64,000 nt of DNA from Methylobacterium brachiatum (GCF_020523825.1 NZ_JAJALK010000005.1:248001-312000), one strand, 5' to 3'. Positions 1-8,638 are shown, counted from the first letter of the stretch. Notes: generated from the letters alone by a model not told the origin. Numbers and translations are program-made.

Positions 1-1
1 G

Positions 2-634
2 CACGAGAAGGGCATCGCCCACCTGTTCGACGAGGTGATCTACGACATGGCGCCGGGGGGCGAGCAGCGGCACTGGCGCCATCTCAAGATGAACCCCTGG
101 GGCGAGACCCCGACCCTCCTGCTTGCGGACGGGACCATGCTGTCGGAGACCGCCGCGATCGTGCGCTACCTCGACGCGGCCCATCCGGGGCGCCGCATCA
201 CCGGCGATACGCCCCTGGAGCAGGGGCTCGACACGATGTGGGAGAACCGGATCTGGGTGCACATCCTCTACCGCATCACCACGATGTTCCACGTGCTGCA
301 CCAAGGACTCGGGCCCAAGCTGGAGCTGACGCACAACCCGCAATGGGGCGAGCATTGCCGCAAGGAAGCGCTGGGGCATGCCGCCCTGGTCGACCGCCAC
401 CTCGCGGACGGCCGCGCCTGGATGCTCGGCGGCGATGAGCCGACCTTTGCCGACATCACGCTCTGCACGGCGATCGCCTTCTCGAAATTCCCGGTCTGCG
501 CCACCCCGCTCGACGAGCGGTTCGAGCAGCTCGACGCCCTGTGGCGGCGCTGGCAGGCGCGGCCGAGCTTCAAGGCGGCCTATGCCGATGGCGGCAGCGG
601 GCTGGCGGAACTCGACCCTCTCAAGACCGCGTAG
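2..634 (+). CDS. Glutathione S-transferase family protein (5' end outside window)
   Basis: The reading frame is open from the first bases of the window, so the start codon lies upstream and only the C-terminal part is seen. The visible protein has the end of a thioredoxin-like N-terminal domain (NPWGETPTLLL with the cis-Pro region, then LSETAAIVRYLD, the glutathione-contacting Glu/Ser pair). An all-helical C-terminal domain follows (WMLGGDEPTFADITLC, the conserved N-capping box and hydrophobic staple region). This is the classic GST fold, a cytosolic glutathione-dependent conjugating or reducing enzyme. The exact class and substrate cannot be told from this fragment. It converges with the thioesterase gene downstream. 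Confidence 0.88.
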   Translation, partial: HEKGIAHLFDEVIYDMAPGGEQRHWRHLKMNPWGETPTLLLADGTMLSETAAIVRYLDAAHPGRRITGDTPLEQGLDTMWENRIWVHILYRITTMFHVLHQGLGPKLELTHNPQWGEHCRKEALGHAALVDRHLADGRAWMLGGDEPTFADITLCTAIAFSKFPVCATPLDERFEQLDALWRRWQARPSFKAAYADGGSGLAELDPLKTA

Positions 635-689
635 GACGGGTCTCGGGTTTCGGTTCGGCGGATGCCCGGCGCCGAACCGCGCTTCCGCC

Positions 690-1100
690 TCAGCGCTGGC
701 CGCTCTCGCCCACCGGCTTGAGCAGGCCGGTGGCGCTCGCCACCAGCTCGCCTTGCACGTCGCGGATCTCGGCCTCGCAGAAGATCACCGAGCGCCCGGC
801 GCGGGTGACGCGGCCCTCGGCGAGCAGGACGTCGCGGCCCGGGGCGAGGAAGCGGGTCTGCATGTCGAGGGTGACGACCGGCCGAGCGGCGCTCAGCCGT
901 GCGGCGGTGCCGAGGGCAACATCCAGCAGGGTGCAGATTACGCCGCCATGCGCGATGCCGAGATTGTTGGCGTGCTCGGGCCGCAGGGCCAGGCGCAGCC
1001 GGGTCCGGCCCTCCTGCACGTCCAGCGCCTCGATCCCGCAATAGGTCACGAACGGGATGTGGGCCCCGAAGACGGTGCCCTGTTCCGATGGTTGATCCAC
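690..1100 (-). CDS. PaaI-type hotdog-fold thioesterase
   Basis: This 136-residue protein matches the usual size of PaaI/YbgC-like single-hotdog thioesterases. The diagnostic segment HGGVICTLLDVALG around residues 50-65 is the hotdog helix carrying the catalytic and oxyanion-hole region (HGG plus a downstream Asp). A second strand segment VTLDMQTRFLAPG is typical of the family. Such enzymes hydrolyse acyl-CoA thioesters in the cytosol; the substrate is not predictable here. The start is GTG at 1100, preceded by a GGGGAT ribosome-binding sequence at good spacing. The gene stands alone, convergent with the GST gene and divergent from the mucR-like gene. Confidence 0.85.
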   Translation of the reverse strand: MDQPSEQGTVFGAHIPFVTYCGIEALDVQEGRTRLRLALRPEHANNLGIAHGGVICTLLDVALGTAARLSAARPVVTLDMQTRFLAPGRDVLLAEGRVTRAGRSVIFCEAEIRDVQGELVASATGLLKPVGESGQR

Positions 1101-1470
1101 GCCGCTATCCCCAGATCATGTTCCGCCGACATCGTCATCGCGCGGGCGGTATACAATCCCACGCGGCCGATCCCACGGAGCGGGACGTGTTTCCGGTCTG
1201 TTGCGAGACCGGACAGGGATTTTCGCAGACGAAGCCCTCCGGTTGACGGCCCCGAAAGGCGTAACGCGCGCGGCCCAAAAGGACCCGATCCCGTTCAAGT
1301 GCGGCTCGCCGCTATCGGTTTGCTCGGGCGACGATTTCAGCTGCACCCGCGGCTTGAGTAATATGCGTGTTCACGACCGACGCATTGTGTAAGGAAACTC
1401 TCGACGACGACTTGATTTTGCTGCACAGACGATAGAACCGTGCACCACCGTCGGATAGAGGGAGTCATCG
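1101..1470. other. 370-bp intergenic region upstream of the mucR-like gene
   Basis: Divergent promoter region between the thioesterase (minus) and the MucR-family gene (plus). No convincing coding potential: the short frames that cross it lack host-like third-position GC. Bases 1365-1440 are relatively AT-rich and include TTGATTTT, which could be a target for the regulator itself (inference), but I find no clear -35/-10 pair with 16-18 bp spacing. Confidence 0.5.
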
Positions 1471-1974
1471 ATGGACGACATCGCCACAGATCAGCAGCAG
1501 ACCTTTATCGAGCAGGCATCGGACATCGTGTCCGCGTATGTCTCGAACAATTCCGTCCCGATCAGCGAATTGCCCGCGCTCCTGGCCGGCGTTCACGCGG
1601 CCCTGGCGAAGCTCTCCGCTCCGGCAGCCGCCGTCACCGAGACGGCCGACAAGCCGACGCCGGCGCAGATCCGCAAGTCGGTGACCCCGGATGCGCTGAT
1701 CTCGTTCATCGACGGCAAGCCCTACAAGACACTGAAGCGGCACCTGTCGCGCAACGGCCTGACCATCGAGCAGTATCGCGAGCGCTTCGGCCTGCCGCGG
1801 GACTATCCCTCGACCGCCGCCAGCTACTCGGCCCAGCGTTCCGAGCTCGCCCGCAGCCTCGGCCTCGGCCAGCAGCGCCGCAAGTCCGCGGCGCCGGTGC
1901 AGGAGCCCGATGAGGAGCCGGCCGAGAAGCCGAAGAAGGCGACCCGTGCGCGCAAGGCCAAGGAAACGGCCTGA
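1471..1974 (+). CDS. MucR/Ros family transcriptional regulator lacking zinc-binding residues
   Basis: The 167-residue protein has the MucR/Ros architecture: a short helical oligomerisation N-terminus (residues 1-55), a linker, then the DNA-binding module RKSVTPDALISF...LKRHLSRNGLT...YRERFGLPRDYP...LARSLGLG (about 68-135). It ends in a basic Ala/Lys-rich tail. In Ros-type zinc fingers the metal is held by Cys and His; here the Cys positions are replaced (LISFIDG) and only one His of LKRHL remains. It therefore probably folds without zinc, as described for some rhizobial MucR homologues. MucR proteins are pleiotropic repressors of exopolysaccharide, motility and AT-rich genes. The gene is monocistronic. 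Confidence 0.9.
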   Translation: MDDIATDQQQTFIEQASDIVSAYVSNNSVPISELPALLAGVHAALAKLSAPAAAVTETADKPTPAQIRKSVTPDALISFIDGKPYKTLKRHLSRNGLTIEQYRERFGLPRDYPSTAASYSAQRSELARSLGLGQQRRKSAAPVQEPDEEPAEKPKKATRARKAKETA

Positions 1975-2107
1975 TCGAGCAAACGGTCTGATCTCGAGAG
2001 ACCCGATCCAGGGACCTCGATCAGACCGATGATCCCGGGCGGCGGCGCGCATGCGTGCCGCCCGGATCGCATGAGCCTTGTCGCAAGCTTCGCGGCCTCG
2101 GCGTCGA

Positions 2108-2293
2108 TCAGGCGAAATCCGCCAGATCGTCGGCCACGTCCCCCGCGGCCCTCTCCGTCTCGGCCTTTTCGGCCTCGCTCTTTTCGGCCGTGTCGGCCTC
2201 GGGCCGCCGGCCCGGCGATGGCGGCCGACCGCCCTCCCCCGGCGTATCGCCGTCCGGCCCGTCGGTGGTTTTGTCCGGCACCCGGCTCGCCAT
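2108..2293 (-). CDS. Small hypothetical acidic/disordered protein (61 aa)
   Basis: A short open frame on the minus strand with ATG at 2293 and a GGGAG ribosome-binding sequence about 8 bases upstream. The product is Pro/Asp/Glu/Ala-rich, predicted disordered, with no recognisable domain; it ends ...DVADDLADFA. Unknown function. The good start signal supports it being real, but GC-rich DNA easily keeps such frames open, so confidence is moderate. It lies convergently downstream of the mucR-like gene. Confidence 0.5.
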   Translation of the reverse strand: MASRVPDKTTDGPDGDTPGEGGRPPSPGRRPEADTAEKSEAEKAETERAAGDVADDLADFA

Positions 2294-2524
2294 TCTGTGC
2301 TCTCCCGTCGTTCGTGCGGTTGTCGAGCAAAGACATCAGTCTTGCGCCCGTTCCGCACCCGCCGCCACAGGGGTGCCGGCTGAGGGGCTGCCGCGGCCTT
2401 CCCCAAGACCTTGTAAGCAGAGCGCGATAACCCGAACCCGGGACGAAGCGCCGCTCAGGCCCGCTTCGCGACGCGCGCGACGATTGCGTAGGATGAACGC
2501 AGATTACGGCCACGGGAGCAGGGA

Positions 2525-2986
2525 TTGGGCAATCGCTACGGGCTGGAGATTCGCGCAGCTGCGGGGCCCGACGCTGCGGGCCTCGCCGACCTGTTGGGCG
2601 AGGCGGGCGTCGCGGTCGGCGTGGTCGATCTCGCCGTCAGGCTCAACGCTCTCCAGAGCAGCGGCGGCACGGCGCTTGTTGCGGTCGAATGGGGGCCGCC
2701 GAGCGGGCTGATCGCGCTCAGTCCCGTCCGCACGCTGGATGCCCCGAAGGCCTTGGGCCTCATCACGATCCTGGTCGTCGCGTCGGATTCCCGCCGCAAG
2801 GGCATCGGCCGGGTGCTGCTGAAGGCGGCCGCGCGGGCGGCGCGGCAGGCCGGGTGCGAGCGGCTGATCCTCAGCGTCGGCCCCGGCCAGGATGCGTTGC
2901 ACGCCTTCTGTCTGGCGGCCGGCTTCACCGGCGACGGGCAGATCCTCACGCGCCCGTTGCTCAAGCGAGGCTCCACGGACCCTTGA
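2525..2986 (+). CDS. GNAT family N-acetyltransferase
   Basis: A 153-residue protein with the GNAT core: a central strand ending LITILVVASDSRRKGIGRVLLKAAA. In this segment the R-x-x-G-I-G motif A loop (about residues 93-100) binds the acetyl-CoA pyrophosphate. It is followed by helix 3 and the motif B strand CERLILSVG. It should acetylate an amine in the cytosol; the substrate is unknown. The only sensible start is TTG at 2525 behind GGAGCAGGGA; an ATG at 2493 is out of frame. It is single, with no operon partner. Confidence 0.8.
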   Translation: MGNRYGLEIRAAAGPDAAGLADLLGEAGVAVGVVDLAVRLNALQSSGGTALVAVEWGPPSGLIALSPVRTLDAPKALGLITILVVASDSRRKGIGRVLLKAAARAARQAGCERLILSVGPGQDALHAFCLAAGFTGDGQILTRPLLKRGSTDP

Positions 2987-3057
2987 GATCCGCGACACCA
3001 TGGGCGCAGCCAGCGGGCCGTATCGGGCGTTGACCTCATGAGACTGGAGTTCGACCG

Positions 3058-3411
3058 ATGCTGCGATCCGAGACCCCGCCGCCGCCCGGAAACCTGCCGG
3101 CCGATGCCCCGCCGGATTCCGAGAACCCGACCTCGGCCCAGCTCAAGGGTGACATCGACAGCGGCCGGACCGGCGACAAGATCCCTCATGTCGATGTCGG
3201 GGCCGCCCCGCTCGGCACCTGCGACGAGGCCGGAGGCACGCCCCCGACACCGCAGCGGGTCCGGCTCGCGCGGCTGACCGAGCGCGCGCCCTCCGAGAAG
3301 GCGGCAGCGGGCGTCATGCAGCAGCGCACGCCCTGGATCACCCCGGCCTATGCCGGCGCCATCGTGGCGATCGCGGCCGTGCTAGCGATCGCTCTCTGGT
3401 TGACGCACTGA
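3058..3411 (+). CDS. Hypothetical protein with one C-terminal membrane segment
   Basis: A 117-residue protein with a long Pro/Gly/Asp-rich, probably disordered N-terminal region (residues 1-90). A single hydrophobic segment AGAIVAIAAVLAIALWL sits at the very C-terminus, suggesting a tail-anchored or single-pass inner-membrane protein. No enzymatic motif is visible. It begins at an ATG 71 bp after the GNAT gene. Unknown function; supported as a gene by consistent high third-position GC and the sensible membrane tail. Confidence 0.65.
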   Translation: MLRSETPPPPGNLPADAPPDSENPTSAQLKGDIDSGRTGDKIPHVDVGAAPLGTCDEAGGTPPTPQRVRLARLTERAPSEKAAAGVMQQRTPWITPAYAGAIVAIAAVLAIALWLTH

Positions 3412-3540
3412 CCCGGAGCCGGAGCCGGACAGTACCGGGATGGTGCAGGACGGCACGGTGCCGATGCGGGCAGCTTAAAGGTCGATTCACGTCGATGCGG
3501 TTAGCGTGAGCTTACTGCAGTCTTGCGTAACCCGATCCTC

Positions 3541-4671
3541 ATGCCCCCATCCGTCGACGCTCCGCCGGACCTGTCCGGGCTCCTCGAATTGTCGCGGATC
3601 GAGAATCTCGATCTGAAGCCGGTGATCCTCCGGGTGCAGACCGACCTGTTCGTCCGGTCGCCCGGCCGGGATCGGGCCCAGGTCGAGATCTTCGAATCCC
3701 TGGCCTGCGGCCTGATCCCCACGGTGGACGACGAGACCGCCGAGGTCGTCGCCCGCAAGCTGGCCCCCTTCCCCGAAACGCCCCCCTCCGTCCTGGAGGC
3801 CCTCGCCGTCCGGGGCGGCACCGTCCGCGACACGGTGGTGACGTTGGCCCCTGTGCTGAGCCACCGCCTGATCGAGGCCGCGCTGGCCGACGGCTCCGAC
3901 ATCGCCGCCCGCATCGCGGCCCGGGTCGGGCTGAGCCGCGAGGCGGTCGACGAACTCTCCCGCGAAGGCCGTCCGGAGATCGACCTCGCCCTCGCGGCCA
4001 ATCTCGGCATCACCCTGCGCGGGGCAGCGCTGGCCCGGCTGGTGAGCCGCGGCCGCGGCGTCGCCGAACTGGCGCGCCTCCTCCTCGCCCGCCCCGACGT
4101 CTCGGCCGCCGACCTCGTGCCGCTCTACCTCCATGCCGACCCGATCCGCCGCGAAGTGATCGGCCGGACCGTCGAGGCGACCGCCGCCCTGCGCCCCTGC
4201 CCGCCCCCGCCGCGCGGCCTCGGCGAGACGCTGACCGGCCTCTCTTCCAACCAGGACGTCCCGACCTTCATCGCGGCCCTGGCCGACGGCCTCGGCCTGG
4301 CGCACGATTTTCTTACCGTGGTCGCCGAACCCGGCGCGCGCTACGACCTGTTGACGCTCGGCCTGCGCGCCGCCGGCCTGCACGAGGAGGAGGCGGTCTA
4401 CATCTTCCTCACGCTCAACCAGGGCGTGGCGCGGTCCGCCGAGCGGGTGGCCGGGCTGGTGCGCCTGTTCCGGACCGTGAGCCGGCCGGCCTCGCGCGAC
4501 CTGATCGCGGCGATCCTCGACACCCCCCTCGCCGAGCGCGGACGGAGCGAGGCCCACCAGCCGCTGCACGGCCCGGAGGCCAAGCTGCGTCAGGGCCCCG
4601 AGCGCGCCGGCGCGCAGCGCCCGCCCCTGCCGATGCGCGCCTTCCGGGCGACCGGCGGCGAGGCCGGCTGA
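3541..4671 (+). CDS. DUF2336 domain-containing protein
   Basis: About 376 residues of helical HEAT-like repeats typical of DUF2336, a family common in Hyphomicrobiales. The N-terminus has LSGLLELSRIENLDLKP. It is followed by repeated short helices in which aliphatic and Arg/Asp residues alternate (LSHRLIEAALADGSDIAARIA, then LSREAVDELSREG, LARLVSRGRGVAELARLLL). I place the start at ATG 3541; a TTG 18 bases upstream is also in frame. The function of the family is not established; the fold suggests a cytosolic protein-protein interaction scaffold. A hairpin cluster follows the stop codon. Confidence 0.8.
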   Translation: MPPSVDAPPDLSGLLELSRIENLDLKPVILRVQTDLFVRSPGRDRAQVEIFESLACGLIPTVDDETAEVVARKLAPFPETPPSVLEALAVRGGTVRDTVVTLAPVLSHRLIEAALADGSDIAARIAARVGLSREAVDELSREGRPEIDLALAANLGITLRGAALARLVSRGRGVAELARLLLARPDVSAADLVPLYLHADPIRREVIGRTVEATAALRPCPPPPRGLGETLTGLSSNQDVPTFIAALADGLGLAHDFLTVVAEPGARYDLLTLGLRAAGLHEEEAVYIFLTLNQGVARSAERVAGLVRLFRTVSRPASRDLIAAILDTPLAERGRSEAHQPLHGPEAKLRQGPERAGAQRPPLPMRAFRATGGEAG

Positions 4672-4716
4672 CGCACAAAGGTCAGGGATCCAAAGGAGCA
4701 CAGCCCTTGTGCGCGT

Positions 4717-4782
4717 GAAGGGCGAAGCCCTTCCTCATCAGGGCTCCGCCCTGATAACCCGCCAAAGGGCTAGGCCCTTTGG
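4717..4782. repeat. Array of three tandem triloop hairpins with shared GGGC-NNN-GCCC core
   Basis: Three perfect inverted repeats follow each other: 4717-4733 (7-bp stem, loop GAA), 4737-4755 (8-bp stem, loop TCC) and 4762-4782 (9-bp stem, loop TAG). All share the inner core GGGC-NNN-GCCC but have different outer stems. It sits between the convergent DUF2336 and membrane-protein genes, so it may end transcription from both sides. I recognise the pattern as resembling a dispersed intergenic repeat of Methylobacterium genomes (from memory; not verified here). Confidence 0.7.
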
Positions 4783-4804
4783 GAACCCGTGGCTCTATGT
4801 CGGT

Positions 4805-5113
4805 TCAGCGGGGCTCCGCCGGACCATGCCAGGCAGGCTGCCGGTCGGAGGCTTCCAGCGTGTCGTTCGAGGCGGGCTCGTCCACGCCGGCGCGGCGGCT
4901 CAACTCGGCCATCAGGCCCCGGGCCAGCACGGCGCGCACCGCCCGGCTCTCGGGGGGAACCGCCTCGAGGGCGGCCGGCAAGGCCGCCTTGGCGCCCGCG
5001 ACCGCCGATCCGGTGAGCTTGCGCGTCTCCGCGGCCGGATCCGTACCGTTACGCAGCATCGCCAGATACGAGAGCGCGCCGATCACCAGCGCGGCGCGCA
5101 ACAGGAAGGTCAT
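4805..5113 (-). CDS. Small membrane-anchored hypothetical protein
   Basis: A 102-residue protein starting at ATG 5113 behind a strong GAAGGAG ribosome-binding site. The N-terminus is a hydrophobic segment MTFLLRAALVIGALSYLAML, an uncleaved anchor or signal sequence. The rest is Ala-rich and helical (AVAGAKAALPAALEAV, AVLARGLMAELSRRAG) and probably periplasmic. No known domain. It is divergent from the DivJ-like kinase gene, and I think it is a co-conserved neighbour of that kinase, but its role is unknown. A longer frame upstream of 5113 exists but lacks start signals. Confidence 0.65.
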   Translation of the reverse strand: MTFLLRAALVIGALSYLAMLRNGTDPAAETRKLTGSAVAGAKAALPAALEAVPPESRAVRAVLARGLMAELSRRAGVDEPASNDTLEASDRQPAWHGPAEPR

Positions 5114-5386
5114 CGGACGGGCTCCTTCGCGGACATCGCGCGCTATCGAAACCCGAAAATGCGTCGGGTTTCGTGAACTCCGCCGCAACCCTCCCGGTTT
5201 TCGGCGTCCATGGTGAACGAAGCCCATTCCCGGGCGTCTGGTTACCTTGCGGAAAGCATCCCGAGCAATCGGACAAGTCCCGCAACACTCGTTTAAGCCG
5301 CCCCTGCGACTGTCCGGTAGTCGTTTTGAAGTCGAGCCGGAGGCGCGAGGAATGTCGATTGGCATTCACCGCGGCGCGTGTGAGCC

Positions 5387-7261
5387 TTGCCTGTTAAAAA
5401 AGCCCTGACTTCTCTGCTCGACGACCGCCTCGCGGGTCTGGTCCACGAATCCGTGGCGGACGATGCGAGCGTGCGGTTCCGGCATGAGCGTTTCCTGATG
5501 TCGCGCCTCGCCACCGGCATGGTGATGATGGCGGCGCTGCCGCCCTATCTCGTCTGGCGCGGCGTCCCGTCGGGCATCGAGGTGCTGGCGATCGCGAGCC
5601 TGCTGCTGCCGGTGCTGGCCGCCGTCCTGCTCGCCCGCACCGGCTCCCTCTGGGTGGCGCACGCGGTGTCGTCGGCGGGGCTGACCGGATTGGTGGTCTG
5701 CCTGGCCGGCCTCACCGGCGGCGCCGCCTCCCCGGCCGCGGTCTGGCTGGTGGCGATCCCCCTGGAGGCCTTGGTCTCCGGCTCGATGCGCGCCACGGCG
5801 GCCGCCGCCGTCCTGGCCGTGCTCGGCGTGCTCGGTGTCGTCTCCCTCGGCTCCTGGGCCGGCACCGTGCCGATGATGGACATCTCGGCCAGCGTCGCCC
5901 TGCCGGTCTTCGCGATCACGGCGATCGGCCACGTCGCCGCCCAGGCCCTGGAGCACATGCGCAACGAGGGCACCTGGCGCGAGCGGCTGCGCGACAACGA
6001 GGCCCGCGACCGGCTGCTGCTCTCGGCGATCGACGACCTCGTGACCTGGCACGACCGCAACGGCCGGGTGCTCGAGGCCTCCGTCTCGGCGAGCCGCCTG
6101 GTCGGCAGCGACGCGGCGCGGCTGCGCGGCCACGGCCTGCTGGAGCGGGTCCATGTCGCCGACCGGCCGGCCTTCCTTAAAGCGGTCAGCGATGTCGCCG
6201 CGACCGGACGGCCCGCCACCCTGCCGCTGCGCCTGCATGTCGAGCCGGCCGCTGGCCGTCCCGACGGCGCCCGCCTGATCCATGCCGAGATGCGCGCCCA
6301 CCGGATCGAGCACGGCCCCCACGATGCGGCCATGACCGTCGTGGCCGTGACCCGCGACATGACCGAGCATCACCGCCACGCCGAGGAGCTGGAGCGCGCC
6401 CGCGCCGAGGCCGAGCGCGCCGACGCGATCAAGGGACGGTTCCTGGCCAACGTCACGCACGAGCTGCGCACGCCGCTCAACGCGATCATCGGCTTCTCCG
6501 AGGTGCTGGCCGGCGAAGGCGCGATCAGCCTCAGCCCGGATCAGGCGCGGGAATATGCCGGGATCATCGGCTCGTCCGGCCACCACCTGCTCGGCGTCGT
6601 CAACACGCTGCTCGACATGAGCCGGATCCAGAGCGGCAATTTCGACTACGCGCCGGAGATCTTCGATGCCGCCGCGCTGGTCCGGTCCTGCTGCGACCTG
6701 ATGCGCCTCAAGGCCGAGGCGGCCGGGGTCACCCTGGTGGCCGCCGTGTCGGGACCGATCGAGATCACGGCCGATCCGACCGCCTGCCGTCAGGTGCTGA
6801 TCAACCTGATCTCGAACGCCGTGAAGTTCACCCCGCGGGGCGGCCGGGTCGACCTGTCCCTGCGCCCGGGGCCGGACGGGCTCGACATCGTCGTGGCCGA
6901 TACCGGGGTCGGCATCGGCGAGGGCGACCTGCCCAAGCTCGGCACGCCGTTCTTCCAGGCCGGAAGCGGCGGCTACAAGCGCCAGCACGAGGGGACCGGC
7001 CTCGGCCTCTCGGTGGTCCAGGGCCTGGTCGGCCTGCATGGCGGCGCGCTGCAGATCGAGAGCGCGCCCCAGGCCGGCACCGTCGTGACCGTGACGCTGC
7101 CTCTGGTCTGCCGGGATCCGGCCGCCGCCGCCGGCCCGGCCCCGATCCGCACCGCCGTGCGGGGCGCCAGCCCCCCGCGCCGGTCGGTGGTGCGCCTGCC
7201 GCTCGGCCTGTTTGACGCCGAGCCGGCCGCCTCGGAGCCGACCCTGCGTCGGGCCGGCTGA
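5387..7261 (+). CDS. DivJ/PleC-like PAS sensor histidine kinase
   Basis: A 624-residue membrane histidine kinase. About six hydrophobic segments lie between residues 40 and 190, followed by a PAS region (about 195-325) and a coiled stretch rich in Arg/Glu. The HisKA H-box THELRTPLN has its phospho-acceptor His near residue 358. The HATPase domain has N-box INLISNAVKF (about 470), DTGVGIG (about 505) and GTGLGLS (about 540). Domain order and size match DivJ-type cell-cycle kinases that act on DivK in Alphaproteobacteria; that role is inferred. The start is TTG at 5387; an ATG 37 codons later is possible, but the intervening N-terminus looks family-like. A peptidoglycan-binding-domain gene follows after 27 bp. 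Confidence 0.85.
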   Translation: MPVKKALTSLLDDRLAGLVHESVADDASVRFRHERFLMSRLATGMVMMAALPPYLVWRGVPSGIEVLAIASLLLPVLAAVLLARTGSLWVAHAVSSAGLTGLVVCLAGLTGGAASPAAVWLVAIPLEALVSGSMRATAAAAVLAVLGVLGVVSLGSWAGTVPMMDISASVALPVFAITAIGHVAAQALEHMRNEGTWRERLRDNEARDRLLLSAIDDLVTWHDRNGRVLEASVSASRLVGSDAARLRGHGLLERVHVADRPAFLKAVSDVAATGRPATLPLRLHVEPAAGRPDGARLIHAEMRAHRIEHGPHDAAMTVVAVTRDMTEHHRHAEELERARAEAERADAIKGRFLANVTHELRTPLNAIIGFSEVLAGEGAISLSPDQAREYAGIIGSSGHHLLGVVNTLLDMSRIQSGNFDYAPEIFDAAALVRSCCDLMRLKAEAAGVTLVAAVSGPIEITADPTACRQVLINLISNAVKFTPRGGRVDLSLRPGPDGLDIVVADTGVGIGEGDLPKLGTPFFQAGSGGYKRQHEGTGLGLSVVQGLVGLHGGALQIESAPQAGTVVTVTLPLVCRDPAAAAGPAPIRTAVRGASPPRRSVVRLPLGLFDAEPAASEPTLRRAG

Positions 7262-7288
7262 GCCATCGATCCGCGAGAAGGAGACACG

Positions 7289-7996
7289 ATGTCAGGCTAC
7301 CGCGAGATCACCGTTCCGGGGGAGGCACGCTCCGCCCGCCGTCCGGCGCCGCGCCGGGCCGCCGCCGCCCCGAGCGACTGGCGCGGCGTGCTGGTCGGTG
7401 CGTTGAAGGCCACGGGCGCCTCGTGCCGGAACAGCCCCGGCACGGTGCTGAGCAGCCTCGTCGCCGTGGGCGCGGCGGGCTTCATCTGCTTCAACGCGCT
7501 GGGGCACCAGTCCGGCCGCCATCCGGCGCCGATCCTGCCGAAGGTCGCCGCGCAGAAGGCCCCGCCCCCGCGCGAGGCGGCGGCCCCGAAGGAGGCGATC
7601 CGGGATGTCGCCAAGGAACCGACGCAGCCCGACCGGACCGCCCCCGCCAAGCAGGCCGCCCGCGACCCGATCGCCGAGCTGATCCGCTCCGACGAGACCA
7701 CCGCCTCGGTGACGCCCCGGGCCGTCCCGGCTCGGAGCACGGCCAAGCCGGTGCAGAAGGATGCGCCCAAGGAGGCTTCGAAACCGGCGAAGTCCGAGAA
7801 GGACGCGGATCCGGTGCTGCGGGCGCAGAAGGCGCTCTCGAAGCTCGGCTATCCGGTCAAGCCCGACGGCGCCATGGGGCCGGGCACGCGCGCGGCGATC
7901 GAGAAGTTCGAGCGCAGCGCCAAGCTGCCGGTGACCGGCGAGGCGTCGGGGCAGACCCTGCGCGCGCTGATGTCCCGCGCCGGCGGCCAGGGGTAG
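7289..7996 (+). CDS. Single-pass membrane protein with C-terminal peptidoglycan-binding domain
   Basis: A 235-residue protein in three parts. A basic cytosolic N-terminus (1-50) is followed by one membrane segment LSSLVAVGAAGFICFNALG (about 50-70). A Pro/Ala/Lys-rich linker leads to a PG_binding_1 domain (about 175-232) with the typical pattern AQKALSKLGYPV...DGAMGPGTRAAIEKFERSAKLPVTGE. The topology puts the domain in the periplasm at the cell wall. It begins 27 bp after the DivJ-like kinase with GAGAAGGAG as ribosome-binding site, so the two are likely co-transcribed; a link between wall and cell-cycle signalling is an inference. Confidence 0.8.
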   Translation: MSGYREITVPGEARSARRPAPRRAAAAPSDWRGVLVGALKATGASCRNSPGTVLSSLVAVGAAGFICFNALGHQSGRHPAPILPKVAAQKAPPPREAAAPKEAIRDVAKEPTQPDRTAPAKQAARDPIAELIRSDETTASVTPRAVPARSTAKPVQKDAPKEASKPAKSEKDADPVLRAQKALSKLGYPVKPDGAMGPGTRAAIEKFERSAKLPVTGEASGQTLRALMSRAGGQG

Positions 7997-8082
7997 AGCG
8001 CCCGCCGCCGGGGCGAAGACCGATTCGGCGGCCGGCGCGTGGTGACAACGACGACCGACGAGGTCCCGCCGGTGCGATGCGC

Positions 8083-8373
8083 TCAGTATTGCGTGCCGGT
8101 GAAGCGGCAGATCGTCTTGCAGCGCGGGCCGCCATTGCCCTGCCACGACTTCGCGTGACCGATCGACCCGGTCATATCCTGCGTCGGATTTCCGCCCGGG
8201 CGATGGACCACGATGTTGCAGGCATCGCTCGGCGTCCGCTGGTAGCGGGGGCACGACCGCGACTCGCGATTGCCCAGCAGATCCATCAGCGTGTCCGCCC
8301 CGGCGCTGGCCGGCGCGCTCACGGTGAACACCGACGTCATGACCAGTGCAGCAATCCAAGCGAATCTCGGCAT
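8083..8373 (-). CDS. Small secreted hypothetical protein
   Basis: A 96-residue protein with a clear Sec signal peptide: MPRF, hydrophobic core AWIAALVMTSVFTVSA, and an Ala-x-Ala cleavage region around residue 22-25. The mature part is about 70 residues with four Cys (CPRY, DACN, CKTIC), so one or two disulfides in the periplasm or outside are likely. No recognised domain. Convergent with the peptidoglycan-binding-domain gene. GGAG precedes the start with suitable spacing (GAAAGGAGCATC). Confidence 0.7.
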   Translation of the reverse strand: MPRFAWIAALVMTSVFTVSAPASAGADTLMDLLGNRESRSCPRYQRTPSDACNIVVHRPGGNPTQDMTGSIGHAKSWQGNGGPRCKTICRFTGTQY

Positions 8374-8638
8374 GCAGATGCTCCTTTCCGCGCCGCCTCC
8401 TGCAGTTTTGAGCGGCTTATGCTCAGTTAATCATCAGATTTCAGAGTATATGTGCGGAAACACACATCGATAAATTTGGTTTTAATCCCGAATATCTCGG
8501 AAATTCTTTCGGGAATATTTTGCGCCCTCCATCGTATGTGAGGATACCGCAGCGACGAGGCGCTCCGAGCCGATCGTCCGGTTGCACCGGTCGGCGCTTT
8601 CGCGCATCCCGGGGACGCTTCCGGGAGGCCCGACACGC

